Made by a program: the position numbers and the translations under genes. DNA of 64,000 nucleotides from the NCBI GenBank assembly GCA_014332815.1, contig JACSZT010000002.1, positions 105,716 to 169,715 on the forward strand, given 5' to 3'. Source of the DNA: Weissella confusa (GTDB lineage Bacteria; Bacillota; Bacilli; Lactobacillales; Lactobacillaceae). Positions 43,228 through 51,941 of this stretch are shown here, piece after piece. How positions within the stretch are numbered: the first letter of the stretch is position 1; each line of letters starts with the position of its first letter. The notes beneath the pieces are model-generated. The model made no database searches, was not told the DNA's origin, and saw only the letters and a program-made list of their open reading frames with translations.

Positions 43228-44001
43228 TTACCCCTCCGATGAGGACATCACTACACCTAATGAAACCTTATCGACCTTATCCGACGTCTCCAGTGCCTTT
43301 AAATCTGCAATGTTTCCCGTAATAACAACACCAGGGAATTTCGCTAAAGCCAAATTTGGTACCTGATTTGGCCATGACATTTGCGATTTGAAACGATTAT
43401 AAGACTTTAAATAATATCGGTAGTCACCCGTTGGATCTTCTTTTCCGATTGGAACACCTACATACTCTGCGTTACCAGTGGCAATCCCTGACCACAGCCA
43501 AGTAACAGCCACGCTTCCGGGCATCCCCCGTTTAATTTCGTCATAGGTCAACTCAGATTTAAATGTCACAGCAAGCTCAGCAACATCGTTATCATGAAAT
43601 TTTGAAAAATCAGCTCTAACAAAACGCTCCTGTGTTTTCCCGTTAAACTGCAATAATCGCTGCCCATTCTCACTATCTCGCCAACTACCATCAACGTAGC
43701 TTTGGCTATTTTGCCTAAATTGATCTCGACCCATAGCGTTGTACAAATAGGTCTGATTTTTCCAATGAATAGCCTGGCTCGAGATTTTTTTACTGGCGCG
43801 ATAATCAACTCGACCCATCAATCGCCCAATACCAGAAGCAACTAAATAATTCGTCTGAACATTAGGCGTGGTGATGTTAGTCCAATGTTCAACATCCGCT
43901 CGCATTAACGCACCTTGCTTATCAGTGCGGTGAAACAAGAACAATACAGCTACACTCCCCACGACCAATACTGCAAAAGTAAATCCAAACACCCTCTTCA
44001 T
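43228..44001 (-). CDS. Orphan sigma factor regulator-like protein (Sigma_reg_C)
   Basis: A 257-residue protein. One N-terminal helix (FGFTFAVLVVGSVAVLFLF) is followed by an extracytoplasmic part. NDVAELAVTFKSELTYDEIK, then MPGSVAVTWLWSG and FPGVVITGNIADLKAL match the C-terminal domain of ECF-type anti-sigma regulators (PF13791). The usual cytosolic sigma-binding part before the helix is missing, as is a sigma gene. ATG 44001 overlaps the stop of a 14-codon ORF by ATGA, so translation is coupled. Confidence 0.7.
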   Translation of the reverse strand: MKRVFGFTFAVLVVGSVAVLFLFHRTDKQGALMRADVEHWTNITTPNVQTNYLVASGIGRLMGRVDYRASKKISSQAIHWKNQTYLYNAMGRDQFRQNSQSYVDGSWRDSENGQRLLQFNGKTQERFVRADFSKFHDNDVAELAVTFKSELTYDEIKRGMPGSVAVTWLWSGIATGNAEYVGVPIGKEDPTGDYRYYLKSYNRFKSQMSWPNQVPNLALAKFPGVVITGNIADLKALETSDKVDKVSLGVVMSSSEG

Positions 44002-44042
44002 ATTCCAGCATATTCCTTGTCCACTAATATTTTGCGCAACAT
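43998..44042 (-). CDS. 14-codon ORF coupled to the Sigma_reg_C gene
   Basis: MLRKILVDKEYAGI, with a strong GGAGG 7 bases before ATG 44042. Its TGA overlaps the ATG of the next gene (ATGA). The next gene has no good Shine-Dalgarno of its own. It may be a coupling leader or the residue of a lost sigma factor gene. Confidence 0.5.
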   Translation of the reverse strand: MLRKILVDKEYAGI

Positions 44043-44174
44043 CTTGTTACCTCCATAGCTTTCTTGGTATGTCTTTCAATATAGGGGTTTGTTTATTTTT
44101 TCACCACGATGAATTTTTTATATTTTTTAAAATAAATCTCGCGCATAACCGTTAAGACCTTGCGATAACTGAAA

Positions 44175-44200
44175 AGGGACCCGCAAAAATGCGAGTCCCT
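44175..44200 (-). terminator. Terminator after the LysM gene
   Basis: AGGGACCCGCA (44175-44185) pairs with TGCGAGTCCCT (44190-44200) with one mismatch; TTTTCAG follows on the minus strand. Confidence 0.75.
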
Positions 44201-44215
44201 AAATGAGTTTTTTAA

Positions 44216-45214
44216 TTACCACCAACCGTTAGCAACACGGAATGACACGGCGTTATCGATTGATCCGTAACGTGTCACAGCGTAGTTAACCATACCAGCT
44301 GTTTGTTCTGAAACTGAACCAGTTCCCCATGATTGCTTGGTTTGACCCAAACCTAGGTAACCGTTTGGTGATACGGCATCTGGGTTTCCACCTGATTCAG
44401 GCATCACGATGTTTGACCACAAAGCATCCGTTCCGCCGGCTGCAATAAATTGATCATAAACTGAACCAGTTGCTGCTGGTGCTGGCGTTTCAGCCGCAAC
44501 TTCAGCCGTTTGGTAAGCCGTCGTAACACCTGAGTCCGTCGTTTGCGTGAATGAATCAGCTTGCGTTGGTGCACCGACGTAGTTTGACGCTGGAGCTGCC
44601 ACGACAGGCGCCTCTGAAGCTTCTTCAGCAACTGGGGCAACTTCTGATACGTCTGATGCTACCGGTGCCTCTGAGGCAACTGGCGCTTCTGACACAACAG
44701 GAGCTTCAGATACCACTGGTGCCTCTGACGTCACAACTGGCGCAGCACTTTCAACAACCGGTGCAACCGGCGCAGCTTGGGCAACCAAGTTGATCGTTTG
44801 ACCGATGAAAATCGTGTCGTTAGCTGTCAACCCATTAATGGCCAACAAATCAGCCAACGTCATATCGTTCGCTTGGGCAATGGCGAAAAGCGTATCACCG
44901 TTCTTCACCGTGTATGAACCATTTACACCAACTGGGGCAGCTGTTGTCGTTGCCGTCGCATCTGCATCGGCTTGCACTGGCGTAACCGTTCCATCACCGT
45001 TAACCGTCAATGACACACCCGTCAAAATGAAGTTCGCATCTTCAATGTTGTTATCACTAGCAATCTTTTCAACCGTCGTTCCCATTGCATTAGCAATGCT
45101 CGTCAACGTATCACCCGCCTTAACCGTGTATGTATCAGCTGATGCATTCACACCAACAGCAACCGTCGCAACTCCTGCCGTTGTCATTGCTGTCAAAATT
45201 TGTTTATTAATCAT
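44216..45214 (-). CDS. Secreted LysM protein with aggregation-promoting-factor C-terminus
   Basis: A 332-residue secreted wall protein. A signal peptide (residues 1-26, ending ASA) precedes LysM 1 (YTVKAGDTLTSIANAMGTTV) and LysM 2 (YTVKNGDTLFAIAQANDMTL), which bind peptidoglycan. A linker of Ala/Pro/Val/Ser/Glu repeats (SEAPV units, about 150-215) follows. The C-terminus, VMPESGGNPDAVSPNGYLGL then GQTKQSWGTGS, is that of the APF/transglycosylase-like family, with the candidate catalytic Glu in PESGG. It probably takes part in wall remodelling or aggregation. Confidence 0.9.
   Translation of the reverse strand: MINKQILTAMTTAGVATVAVGVNASADTYTVKAGDTLTSIANAMGTTVEKIASDNNIEDANFILTGVSLTVNGDGTVTPVQADADATATTTAAPVGVNGSYTVKNGDTLFAIAQANDMTLADLLAINGLTANDTIFIGQTINLVAQAAPVAPVVESAAPVVTSEAPVVSEAPVVSEAPVASEAPVASDVSEVAPVAEEASEAPVVAAPASNYVGAPTQADSFTQTTDSGVTTAYQTAEVAAETPAPAATGSVYDQFIAAGGTDALWSNIVMPESGGNPDAVSPNGYLGLGQTKQSWGTGSVSEQTAGMVNYAVTRYGSIDNAVSFRVANGWW
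44640..44760 (-). repeat. SEAPV-type codon repeat in the LysM protein linker
   Basis: The linker repeats the unit S-E-A-P-V about seven times, encoded by near-identical 15- to 18-base repeats. Such repeats can change length by slippage or recombination. Confidence 0.75.
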
Positions 45215-45383
45215 TTAATGTCTCCTATTTTCGTAGAGGTCTACAATCCTACAAAATATTCACTCTCTATGATACCGGTGCATTATTCAGAACACGTTAC
45301 AAAACCTCGCCCTTAAACCATTTTTAACTACCATAAGAATTGACTATGAAACTTTAGAAAGTTATTTTCCGGGCAATAAAAAA

Positions 45384-45418
45384 ATCACTCACAACCAAAT
45401 TTTTTGGTCATAAGTGAT
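45384..45418 (-). terminator. Terminator of the APC permease gene
   Basis: ATCACT (45384-45389) and AGTGAT (45413-45418), with inner ACCAA/TTGGT, form a stem before a T run on the minus strand. Confidence 0.7.
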
Positions 45419-45425
45419 ATGCCAA

Positions 45426-46703
45426 TTAGTGGCGACGTTGTTCCACACTGTAAATAATCGTGCCTAATATCGCAAACCCAATACCGACCAGAACTGTCGT
45501 AAACGCAAAGGTTGTAAACAAATACGCGACCACCACAATCGTCAGATAAGTCATCCATTTACCACCAGGTAACTTATAACCAGTTGGCAATGTCGCATCA
45601 CCACGCAGCTTAATCGATGAGAAGATTGTTCCTAAGTATTGCACGAAATCACTCAGCACAATCAATTTGATCAAAAATAGATAGCTACCACTCAAAATCA
45701 AGCCACCTGAGATTGCAATCGTCAGCAAGATGGCCCCAACCGGTGCGCCATAACGGTTCAAACGTGAGAATTCACGCGGTAGGAAGCCGCGTTCACGGGC
45801 CATCGAAGCCAATTCAATTGGTGAATTAAACGATGTCGCAATCGCAACCCCGATAATCGACAACATCATCCCCGTGATGATAATCGTACGGCCAACACGG
45901 CCCAGAATAACATTAAAAATGTCCGCGACTGGCAAAGCTGAACCCGCCAAATGATCACCTAAAACCGTCATTGCGACAACTTGCATCAAAACGAAAATCG
46001 CCGTCGTGGCTAACATCACGGTCAAAATCGCACGTGGCAACATTTTTCCGGGATTCTTCATCTCTTTAGCCGCGATTGGAATCAGTGAGAATCCAGTAAA
46101 CATATAGAAGGCGTTTCCAAAGGCACCTGAGAAATCATGCACCGGTTTCGCTTGTGCGATTGAGAATTGCGATGTGCTACCCAACAGCAACCACACAACT
46201 GTCGCGATGAACACCGCCAGAATCACACCGATTTTTATCAAACTGGACGCATCATCTATGCGACTCGCAATCCCGGTTCCGAAGTAATTCATGACTCCCA
46301 GGAGCAACATAATGCCGATAGCCAAACTATTGTAGACTAACGGCGTTCCGACCGCAGGCACCAGCCCTGTTAACGTTTTTAAAAAGGCCGCCGTTTCAGC
46401 ACTGATGGTGATTACCCCGAAAAGCCAGCCAAACCAACCGACCAAGAATCCCGGGTAGTGTCCAAAGGCACGCTTGGTGTACACCCACGCACCACCATCT
46501 TCATCAATTCGCGATGACATGACAGCATAATGCATCGCGATTAGCGTCGCTGAAATACCGGCTAAAGCAATTGCCAATAAGACGTATTGGCCACCCTGCT
46601 TGTACATCGTACTCGGTAGCAAAAACAACCCACCACCGATAACACCGTTAATACCTAGCAGTACAACGCTCGGGAATCCAATACCTTTTTTGAATTTTTT
46701 CAT
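45426..46703 (-). CDS. APC-superfamily amino acid permease
   Basis: A 425-residue permease with about 12 helices. The first helix has VVLLGINGVIGGGLFLLPST (GxxxGxG), and FYMFTGFSLIPIAAKEMKNP is the helix-6 motif. It is the third such permease in the window and differs clearly from the other two. Substrate unknown. It is divergent from the 126-aa hypothetical gene. Confidence 0.85.
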   Translation of the reverse strand: MKKFKKGIGFPSVVLLGINGVIGGGLFLLPSTMYKQGGQYVLLAIALAGISATLIAMHYAVMSSRIDEDGGAWVYTKRAFGHYPGFLVGWFGWLFGVITISAETAAFLKTLTGLVPAVGTPLVYNSLAIGIMLLLGVMNYFGTGIASRIDDASSLIKIGVILAVFIATVVWLLLGSTSQFSIAQAKPVHDFSGAFGNAFYMFTGFSLIPIAAKEMKNPGKMLPRAILTVMLATTAIFVLMQVVAMTVLGDHLAGSALPVADIFNVILGRVGRTIIITGMMLSIIGVAIATSFNSPIELASMARERGFLPREFSRLNRYGAPVGAILLTIAISGGLILSGSYLFLIKLIVLSDFVQYLGTIFSSIKLRGDATLPTGYKLPGGKWMTYLTIVVVAYLFTTFAFTTVLVGIGFAILGTIIYSVEQRRH

Positions 46704-46812
46704 TGTTCAATCCCCCCTAAGGCCCAGTCTACCTAAATTTCGTGCCTTTTTCTTTTACAAGTTGTTAAGGACGAACGATAATGATGGCAACAAAACAAAG
46801 GAGGCCACCATC

Positions 46813-47193
46813 ATGATGACTTTAGGACAATATGAAACACTTGCATCTGCATATAACAACACGAGTACCATCACGTATTCCATTCCTACATCATTACCAA
46901 TCGGAACGACCGAAGTCATCAATGAAGACGGACTTCAAATGAGCATCACGAATACCGCAGACGGCGTTACTGAAATTCGTTTTGATGCTGACGCAAATGA
47001 TCGTCGCTACCCTGGCACATTCCAAGGATTCGAGTTCGGCATGCACTGGATGCACCCTTCATTTATCGGCGCTTTCTTGGAAGCCAAGGATAACCACAAC
47101 CAACACTTCCTTGGCGATAACGGTACCGCTGCATACGATGCTTTCGTCGATTCTGATAACCACCTAACTGTTACGCTTACGCCAAGTCACTAA
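46813..47193 (+). CDS. Hypothetical protein, 126 aa, paralogue of the 4.3 kb gene
   Basis: Soluble, without signal peptide. Start ATG 46813 has AAAGGAGG 8 bases upstream. FQGFEFGMHWMHPSFIGAFL aligns with FVAFEHGMSWSSQEFYNAYM of the 121-aa protein at 4265-4630, with the pattern FxxFExGMxWxxxxFxxAxx. Function unknown. A transglycosylase gene follows within 71 bases on the same strand. Confidence 0.78.
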   Translation: MMTLGQYETLASAYNNTSTITYSIPTSLPIGTTEVINEDGLQMSITNTADGVTEIRFDADANDRRYPGTFQGFEFGMHWMHPSFIGAFLEAKDNHNQHFLGDNGTAAYDAFVDSDNHLTVTLTPSH

Positions 47194-47263
47194 CAGTTTG
47201 GCGTTGCTTTTAAAGGAAATTCCCCGTATGCTATCAGAAATAATGCTTACGGAGGATTTGCCG

Positions 47264-48034
47264 ATGGCGAGTCGCAAAACACGTCAACAACGACACAATC
47301 CAGTTAAAAACCTGCTGAAATGGCTGGCAACCATCATTGTCATCATGCTATTAGCGGGCGGGGCCTACGTTGGTTACGCCATTCATCAAGCGCCAACCAT
47401 TACGGAATCAGCCCTCAAAGCGAACCCTAGTCCCGGTGACAATCAAGTTTATGTCACTTATGACAACATTCCGGACGACTATCGTAATGCTCTGATTTCA
47501 ACCGAAGATCGCACGTTCGAAACGAACAACGGTGTCAGCTTAGGTGGGGTATTCAACCTGGTTGTTTCAAACATCAAGGCCCGCTTTGGCGATGGCGTTG
47601 CCCGTGGCGGTTCGTCAATCACCCAACAACTTGTTAAGTTGACCGTTTTCTCAACTAGCAAGGCGGATCAAACACCAACCCGCAAAATTCAAGAGATTTA
47701 TCTGGCACTTCAGTTGAATAAAACACATACCAAAGCACAAATTTTGGAATACTATGTCAATAAAATTTACGAAGGCCACTACCAATACGGTGCGCAAACG
47801 ATTGCCTACTATTATTTTGGTAAGCCACTGTCTCAATTGACGTTGTCACAAACGGCCATCATCGCTGGTTTGGGTCAGAGCCCATCAAACTTCGATTTGT
47901 ACAGCAATCCAGAATTGGTTGAAAAGCGTCGTAACATCGTGCTGGCCGCGATGCTAGATAATGACAAAATTAATCACCATGAATACGAAGATGCGAAGGC
48001 AACCAGCGTTACTGCTGGTTTAATTCCACGCTAA
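47264..48034 (+). CDS. Monofunctional peptidoglycan glycosyltransferase (GT51)
   Basis: A 256-residue membrane-anchored enzyme. After a basic start, one helix (WLATIIVIMLLAGGAYVGYA) leads to the GT51 domain: ALISTEDRTFETNNGVS with the catalytic Glu, RGGSSITQQLVK, and RKIQEIYLALQL with NKIYEGHYQYGAQTIA. No transpeptidase domain follows. It polymerises lipid II. ATG 47264 has GGAGG 8 bases upstream; ATG 47228, with AAAGGA, is a second choice adding 12 residues. Confidence 0.88.
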   Translation: MASRKTRQQRHNPVKNLLKWLATIIVIMLLAGGAYVGYAIHQAPTITESALKANPSPGDNQVYVTYDNIPDDYRNALISTEDRTFETNNGVSLGGVFNLVVSNIKARFGDGVARGGSSITQQLVKLTVFSTSKADQTPTRKIQEIYLALQLNKTHTKAQILEYYVNKIYEGHYQYGAQTIAYYYFGKPLSQLTLSQTAIIAGLGQSPSNFDLYSNPELVEKRRNIVLAAMLDNDKINHHEYEDAKATSVTAGLIPR

Positions 48035-48035
48035 A

Positions 48036-48069
48036 AAAACCGCGATGAACTCAAGTTCATCGCGGTTTT
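48036..48069. terminator. Convergent terminator
   Basis: AAAACCGCGATGAACT (48036-48051) pairs perfectly with AGTTCATCGCGGTTTT (48054-48069). Confidence 0.9.
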
Positions 48070-48079
48070 CGTTTATTAA

Positions 48080-49159
48080 TTAGTTTTCAGGTGTTTCTGG
48101 AACCTTGATGTCGCCAGCAATAATCTTTGCCTTTGCATCTTCAACAGCCTTCTTCTCGTCTGCGTTCAAGTTGTTAGTTGTGACACCAACACCCTTTTCC
48201 TTCAAACCGTAGTAGACCGTCTTACCACCAGGGAACTTGTCCTTTTGGGCAGCTTCAGTAACCAATTGCACACCTCGACCGATTCCAGTTAATGATGATG
48301 TCAACGTCAAGTTATCAGACTTGCCATCCTTTGTCTTGTAGGCACCCATGTCAGTTTGATCCATGTCGACACCGATAACCCATACCTTATCCTTAGAGTC
48401 GGCAGCCAACGTTGCGTCTTGATCCTTCGCAGCTTGGAAGACACCGTTTCCAACACCACCAGCGGCTTGGAAGATGATGTGCTCACCTTGTGCAATCTTA
48501 GCCTTCGCAATCGTTTGTCCCTTGGCAGGGTCTGAGAACGTACCAGCATACGTTGCATCTACCTTGATATTAGGGTCAACTGACTTCACGCCGGCTTGGT
48601 AACCAGCCAAGAATGCTTCGATAACTGGGTTCTTCATACCACCAACGAAGCCAACAGTGTTGTCGCCCATCGTCTTAGCCTTCGTAGCTGCAGCCACACC
48701 AACCAAGTATGATGATTGCTCTGAACGGAACATGACTGATGCAACGTTCTTGTACTTAGCACCAGCAATTTCGTCAACCAACACAAACTTCGTGTCTGGG
48801 TACTTCTTTGAAACAGTTTGAACTGAGTCCTTAAACGTGTTTCCGATTGCTGCGACAACATCGTACTTAGCCGTTGCAGCTTGCGTCAATTGCGTGTTGT
48901 AATCCGCAACTGTCTTAGGTTGGAAGTAGTTGTATCCGTTTTGGCCCTTTTCCAAGCCATTTTCCTTACCCCACTTCTCCAAACCTTCCCAGGCACTTTG
49001 GTTGAAGCCCTTATCGTTAACACCGTTCGTGTCTGAAACCACTGCAGCAGTGAACTTATCACTTGAGCCACCGTTGCTTCCTGACGTTGCTGCGTATGCA
49101 ATTCCTGCAACCGCGACAAGCGCTACTCCACCAATAATTAAGTTACGACGTGAAACCAT
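48080..49159 (-). CDS. BMP-family substrate-binding protein (nucleoside-type)
   Basis: A 359-residue protein of the BmpA/Med/PnrA group. VVSDTNGVNDKGFNQSAWEG is the nucleoside-site signature. The N-terminus has a twin-Arg-like basic start (MVSRRNLIIGG) and a hydrophobic helix but no lipobox Cys, unusual for this family in Gram-positives. ATG 49159 has GGAGG 10 bases upstream. No ABC transporter genes lie beside it; purine nucleoside binding is inferred from family and from guaA next door. Confidence 0.85.
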   Translation of the reverse strand: MVSRRNLIIGGVALVAVAGIAYAATSGSNGGSSDKFTAAVVSDTNGVNDKGFNQSAWEGLEKWGKENGLEKGQNGYNYFQPKTVADYNTQLTQAATAKYDVVAAIGNTFKDSVQTVSKKYPDTKFVLVDEIAGAKYKNVASVMFRSEQSSYLVGVAAATKAKTMGDNTVGFVGGMKNPVIEAFLAGYQAGVKSVDPNIKVDATYAGTFSDPAKGQTIAKAKIAQGEHIIFQAAGGVGNGVFQAAKDQDATLAADSKDKVWVIGVDMDQTDMGAYKTKDGKSDNLTLTSSLTGIGRGVQLVTEAAQKDKFPGGKTVYYGLKEKGVGVTTNNLNADEKKAVEDAKAKIIAGDIKVPETPEN

Positions 49160-49259
49160 TTTCCTAATACCTCCAAGTATAAAATCCCTCGACCCGACCA
49201 CTCGTTTTGTCGGCCAAAACTGGCCAACTCAGAGTCCATATAAAAATTTAATTTTTACC

Positions 49260-49288
49260 ACTATAAAGGTGTATTTAAGATAATGCAA
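49260..49288 (-). promoter_or_regulatory. Promoter of the BMP-family gene
   Basis: TTGCAT (49288-49283) and TATAGT (49265-49260) with a 17-base spacer on the minus strand. Confidence 0.6.
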
Positions 49289-49436
49289 GGGCTAAGTCAT
49301 TACAAAAATCATTGGTTTTGAATTATTAAAAACGATTAACCTGATTATCAACGTATGAACCCTTTAAAATAAGTATTTTTCGTCAATAACTTATTTTTAG
49401 TAACTATGATTATGAGAACATTGTAAAATGTGAACA

Positions 49437-49449
49437 AATTACGAACATT
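49437..49449 (+). promoter_or_regulatory. PurBox-like element upstream of guaA
   Basis: AATTACGAACATT matches 12 of 13 positions of the PurR box consensus AWWWCCGAACWWT. It lies 14 bases upstream of the guaA -35 element. Confidence 0.5.
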
Positions 49450-49463
49450 CCCAAAACTTATCA

Positions 49464-49491
49464 TTGATAAATATCGACAAGTACGTATAAT
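49464..49491 (+). promoter_or_regulatory. guaA promoter
   Basis: TTGATA (49464-49469) and TATAAT (49486-49491) with a 16-base spacer, 29 bases before the guaA ATG. Confidence 0.65.
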
Positions 49492-49519
49492 TAGAAACAA
49501 CTTATTAATGGGGGACATC

Positions 49520-51073
49520 ATGGGAAACACACAAGCACACGACAGTATTCTTGTTTTGGACTTTGGATCACAGTACAACCAACTCATTTCACGACGTATT
49601 CGCGAATTGGGTGTGTACTCAGAACTAAAGCCACACACTTTGACGGCAGCCGAGATTAAGGAACTAAATCCTAAGGGACTTATTTTCTCTGGCGGACCAA
49701 ATTCGGTTTACGAAGACGGCGCCTTCACAATTGACCCAGAGGTGTTCAACTTGAACATTCCTATTTTGGGTGTCTGCTACGGTATGCAACTCATGGCACA
49801 CGTTTTGCCAGGGGGAAAAGTTGCACCAGCTAACGATTCAGCTGAATACGGCGAAACTGAAATGGATGTGACGGATGATAGCGCGCTATTGTTCGGTAAC
49901 ACACCTGAGAAGCAAACTGTTTTGATGTCACACGGAGACTATGTTGAACAAGTTCCTGATGGCTTCAAGGCGGTTGCAACATCAGACAGCACGCCAATCG
50001 CTGCAATGGAAGACACGTACCACAACTTCTACGGTGTGCAATTCCATGCGGAAGTGCAACACACTGAATACGGGATGCAAATCTTGGAAAACTTCGTCGA
50101 CAAGGCTGTTCGCGCTGAGCGTAACTGGTCTATGGATGACTTCATCGACGAACAAATCAAGCAAATCCGCAAAACGGTTGGCGACAAGAAGCTCTTGTTG
50201 GGACTTTCTGGTGGTGTTGATTCATCAGTTGTTGGGGTGTTGTTGCAACGCGCCATCGGTGACCAATTGACATCAATCTTCGTTGATCACGGTTTGCTAC
50301 GTAAGAATGAAGCTGATGAAGTGATGGCATCACTTGGTGGTAAGTTCGGTTTGAACATCATCAAGGTCGACGCCCAAGAACGTTTCCTATCTAAGCTTGC
50401 CGGTGTTACTGACCCTGAGCAAAAGCGTAAGATTATCGGAAACGAATTCATCCGCGTCTTTGACGAAGAAGCTGCAAAGCTTGATGGTATCGATTTCTTG
50501 GCCCAAGGAACGTTGTACACGGACGTTATCGAGTCAGGTACTGATACTGCGCAAACGATTAAGTCACACCACAACGTTGGCGGATTGCCTGAAGACATGC
50601 AATTCCAATTGATCGAGCCTTTGAACACGCTCTTCAAGGATGAAGTACGTGCTTTGGGTGAAAAGTTGGGTATGCCACACGAACTTGTTTGGCGCCAACC
50701 ATTCCCTGGCCCTGGTCTTGGAATCCGTATTTTGGGTGACGTCACTGAAGACAAGCTTGAAATCGTGCGTGAATCTGACGCAATCTTGCGTGAAGAAATC
50801 GCCAAGCACGGCCTAGACGGCGAAGTTTGGCAATACTTCACGGTATTGACTGGCGTTCGTTCAGTCGGTGTCATGGGTGACGGTCGTACGTACGACTACA
50901 CTATTGCCATCCGTGCTATTACGTCAGTCGACGGTATGACGGCTGACTTCGCAAAGTTGCCATGGGACATCTTGGAAGAGATTTCTCGTCGCATCGTAAA
51001 CGAAGTCGACCACATCAACCGCGTCGTCTACGACATCACGGCTAAGCCACCTGCAACTGTTGAGTGGGAATAA
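49520..51073 (+). CDS. guaA: GMP synthase (glutamine-hydrolysing)
   Basis: A 517-residue enzyme converting XMP to GMP. The glutaminase domain (residues 1-200) has the catalytic Cys in [11 protein letters not shown] and the His/Glu pair in [13 protein letters not shown]. The ATP pyrophosphatase loop is [13 protein letters not shown], and the C-terminal dimerisation domain is complete ([10 protein letters not shown] end). ATG 49520 has GGGGGA 6 bases upstream; earlier ATGs at 49430 and 49508 lack one. A PurBox-like element upstream suggests PurR control. Confidence 0.95.
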   Translation: MGNTQAHDSILVLDFGSQYNQLISRRIRELGVYSELKPHTLTAAEIKELNPKGLIFSGGPNSVYEDGAFTIDPEVFNLNIPILGVCYGMQLMAHVLPGGKVAPANDSAEYGETEMDVTDDSALLFGNTPEKQTVLMSHGDYVEQVPDGFKAVATSDSTPIAAMEDTYHNFYGVQFHAEVQHTEYGMQILENFVDKAVRAERNWSMDDFIDEQIKQIRKTVGDKKLLLGLSGGVDSSVVGVLLQRAIGDQLTSIFVDHGLLRKNEADEVMASLGGKFGLNIIKVDAQERFLSKLAGVTDPEQKRKIIGNEFIRVFDEEAAKLDGIDFLAQGTLYTDVIESGTDTAQTIKSHHNVGGLPEDMQFQLIEPLNTLFKDEVRALGEKLGMPHELVWRQPFPGPGLGIRILGDVTEDKLEIVRESDAILREEIAKHGLDGEVWQYFTVLTGVRSVGVMGDGRTYDYTIAIRAITSVDGMTADFAKLPWDILEEISRRIVNEVDHINRVVYDITAKPPATVEWE

Positions 51074-51090
51074 TCCTTAAATAAACAGCA

Positions 51091-51134
51091 AAGCCCTGCA
51101 TCAAGGTTCAAAATGACCTTGATGCAGGGCTTTT
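51091..51134. terminator. Convergent terminator
   Basis: AAGCCCTGCATCAAGGT (51091-51107) pairs with ACCTTGATGCAGGGCTTTT (51116-51134). Confidence 0.88.
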
Positions 51135-51139
51135 AATTA

Positions 51140-51919
51140 TTAATTCTTACGGTTATAAACCAACACCGTTAGCGGTGCGAAGATTGCAACCACCAACACA
51201 CCAGCACCTAGCACAATCCAGGCTTGGTTTGACCAAACACCTTGGTTTAGCATGACACGGGATGCCTTAATGACATATGTTACCGGGTTGAGATTTACCA
51301 AAATTTGCATAACATGTGGCAACGTCTTAACAGGCACAAATGCGCTTGATAGGAAAGTTAGCAAAAGCATCGTAATCAATGAGACGCTTTCGACCATTGT
51401 TGAACTCTTGGCGACCATACCGTACAAAGCGAATACCCAACTCAAGGCCCATCCCAAGAATACATCTAGCAACACAACGACAACTACCCAACCAAATCCA
51501 GCGGCTGGACGCCATCCCATTAGGAATCCCGTCGTCAATGACGCAACTGCAGCGATAAACAAACGCAAAATATCTGCGAATAGTTGGCCGGCCAACGGCG
51601 CGATGTGGGCAATGGGCAATGACTTCAAACGATCATAAATACCGGAATTCATGTCGTCACTAATTTGGGTACCAGAACCTGATGCGGCTGAAATCAACGC
51701 TTGCATAAGAATTCCTGGCACAATTGTTGGCAAATAAGCGTGCACGTTACCAGCAATCGCCCCACCAAATAGGTAACCAAACATCAACATGAACATCACA
51801 GGTTGCACAATTACATCCAAAAACTTGTCTGGGTTGTGTAACGTCTTCAGCAAATTACGGTATGCCATCGTGGCCGTGTTCGCAATAATGTTTGTCTTGT
51901 GTGCTTGTACATCCATCAT
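51140..51919 (-). CDS. ABC-2 type permease (DrrB-like)
   Basis: A 259-residue membrane protein with six helices. FLSSAFVPVKTLPHVMQILV and NLNPVTYVIKASR match daunorubicin-resistance DrrB-type permeases. ATG 51919 has AAGAAGG 8 bases upstream, located in the end of the ATPase gene region, so the pair is an operon. Confidence 0.86.
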   Translation of the reverse strand: MMDVQAHKTNIIANTATMAYRNLLKTLHNPDKFLDVIVQPVMFMLMFGYLFGGAIAGNVHAYLPTIVPGILMQALISAASGSGTQISDDMNSGIYDRLKSLPIAHIAPLAGQLFADILRLFIAAVASLTTGFLMGWRPAAGFGWVVVVVLLDVFLGWALSWVFALYGMVAKSSTMVESVSLITMLLLTFLSSAFVPVKTLPHVMQILVNLNPVTYVIKASRVMLNQGVWSNQAWIVLGAGVLVVAIFAPLTVLVYNRKN

Positions 51920-51941
51920 GATTCTAACCTTCTTATTTCCC

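Noticed and set aside
49200..49519. Purine riboswitch before guaA
   Set aside because: No three-way-junction core sequences were visible; the PurBox-like element is the better explanation.
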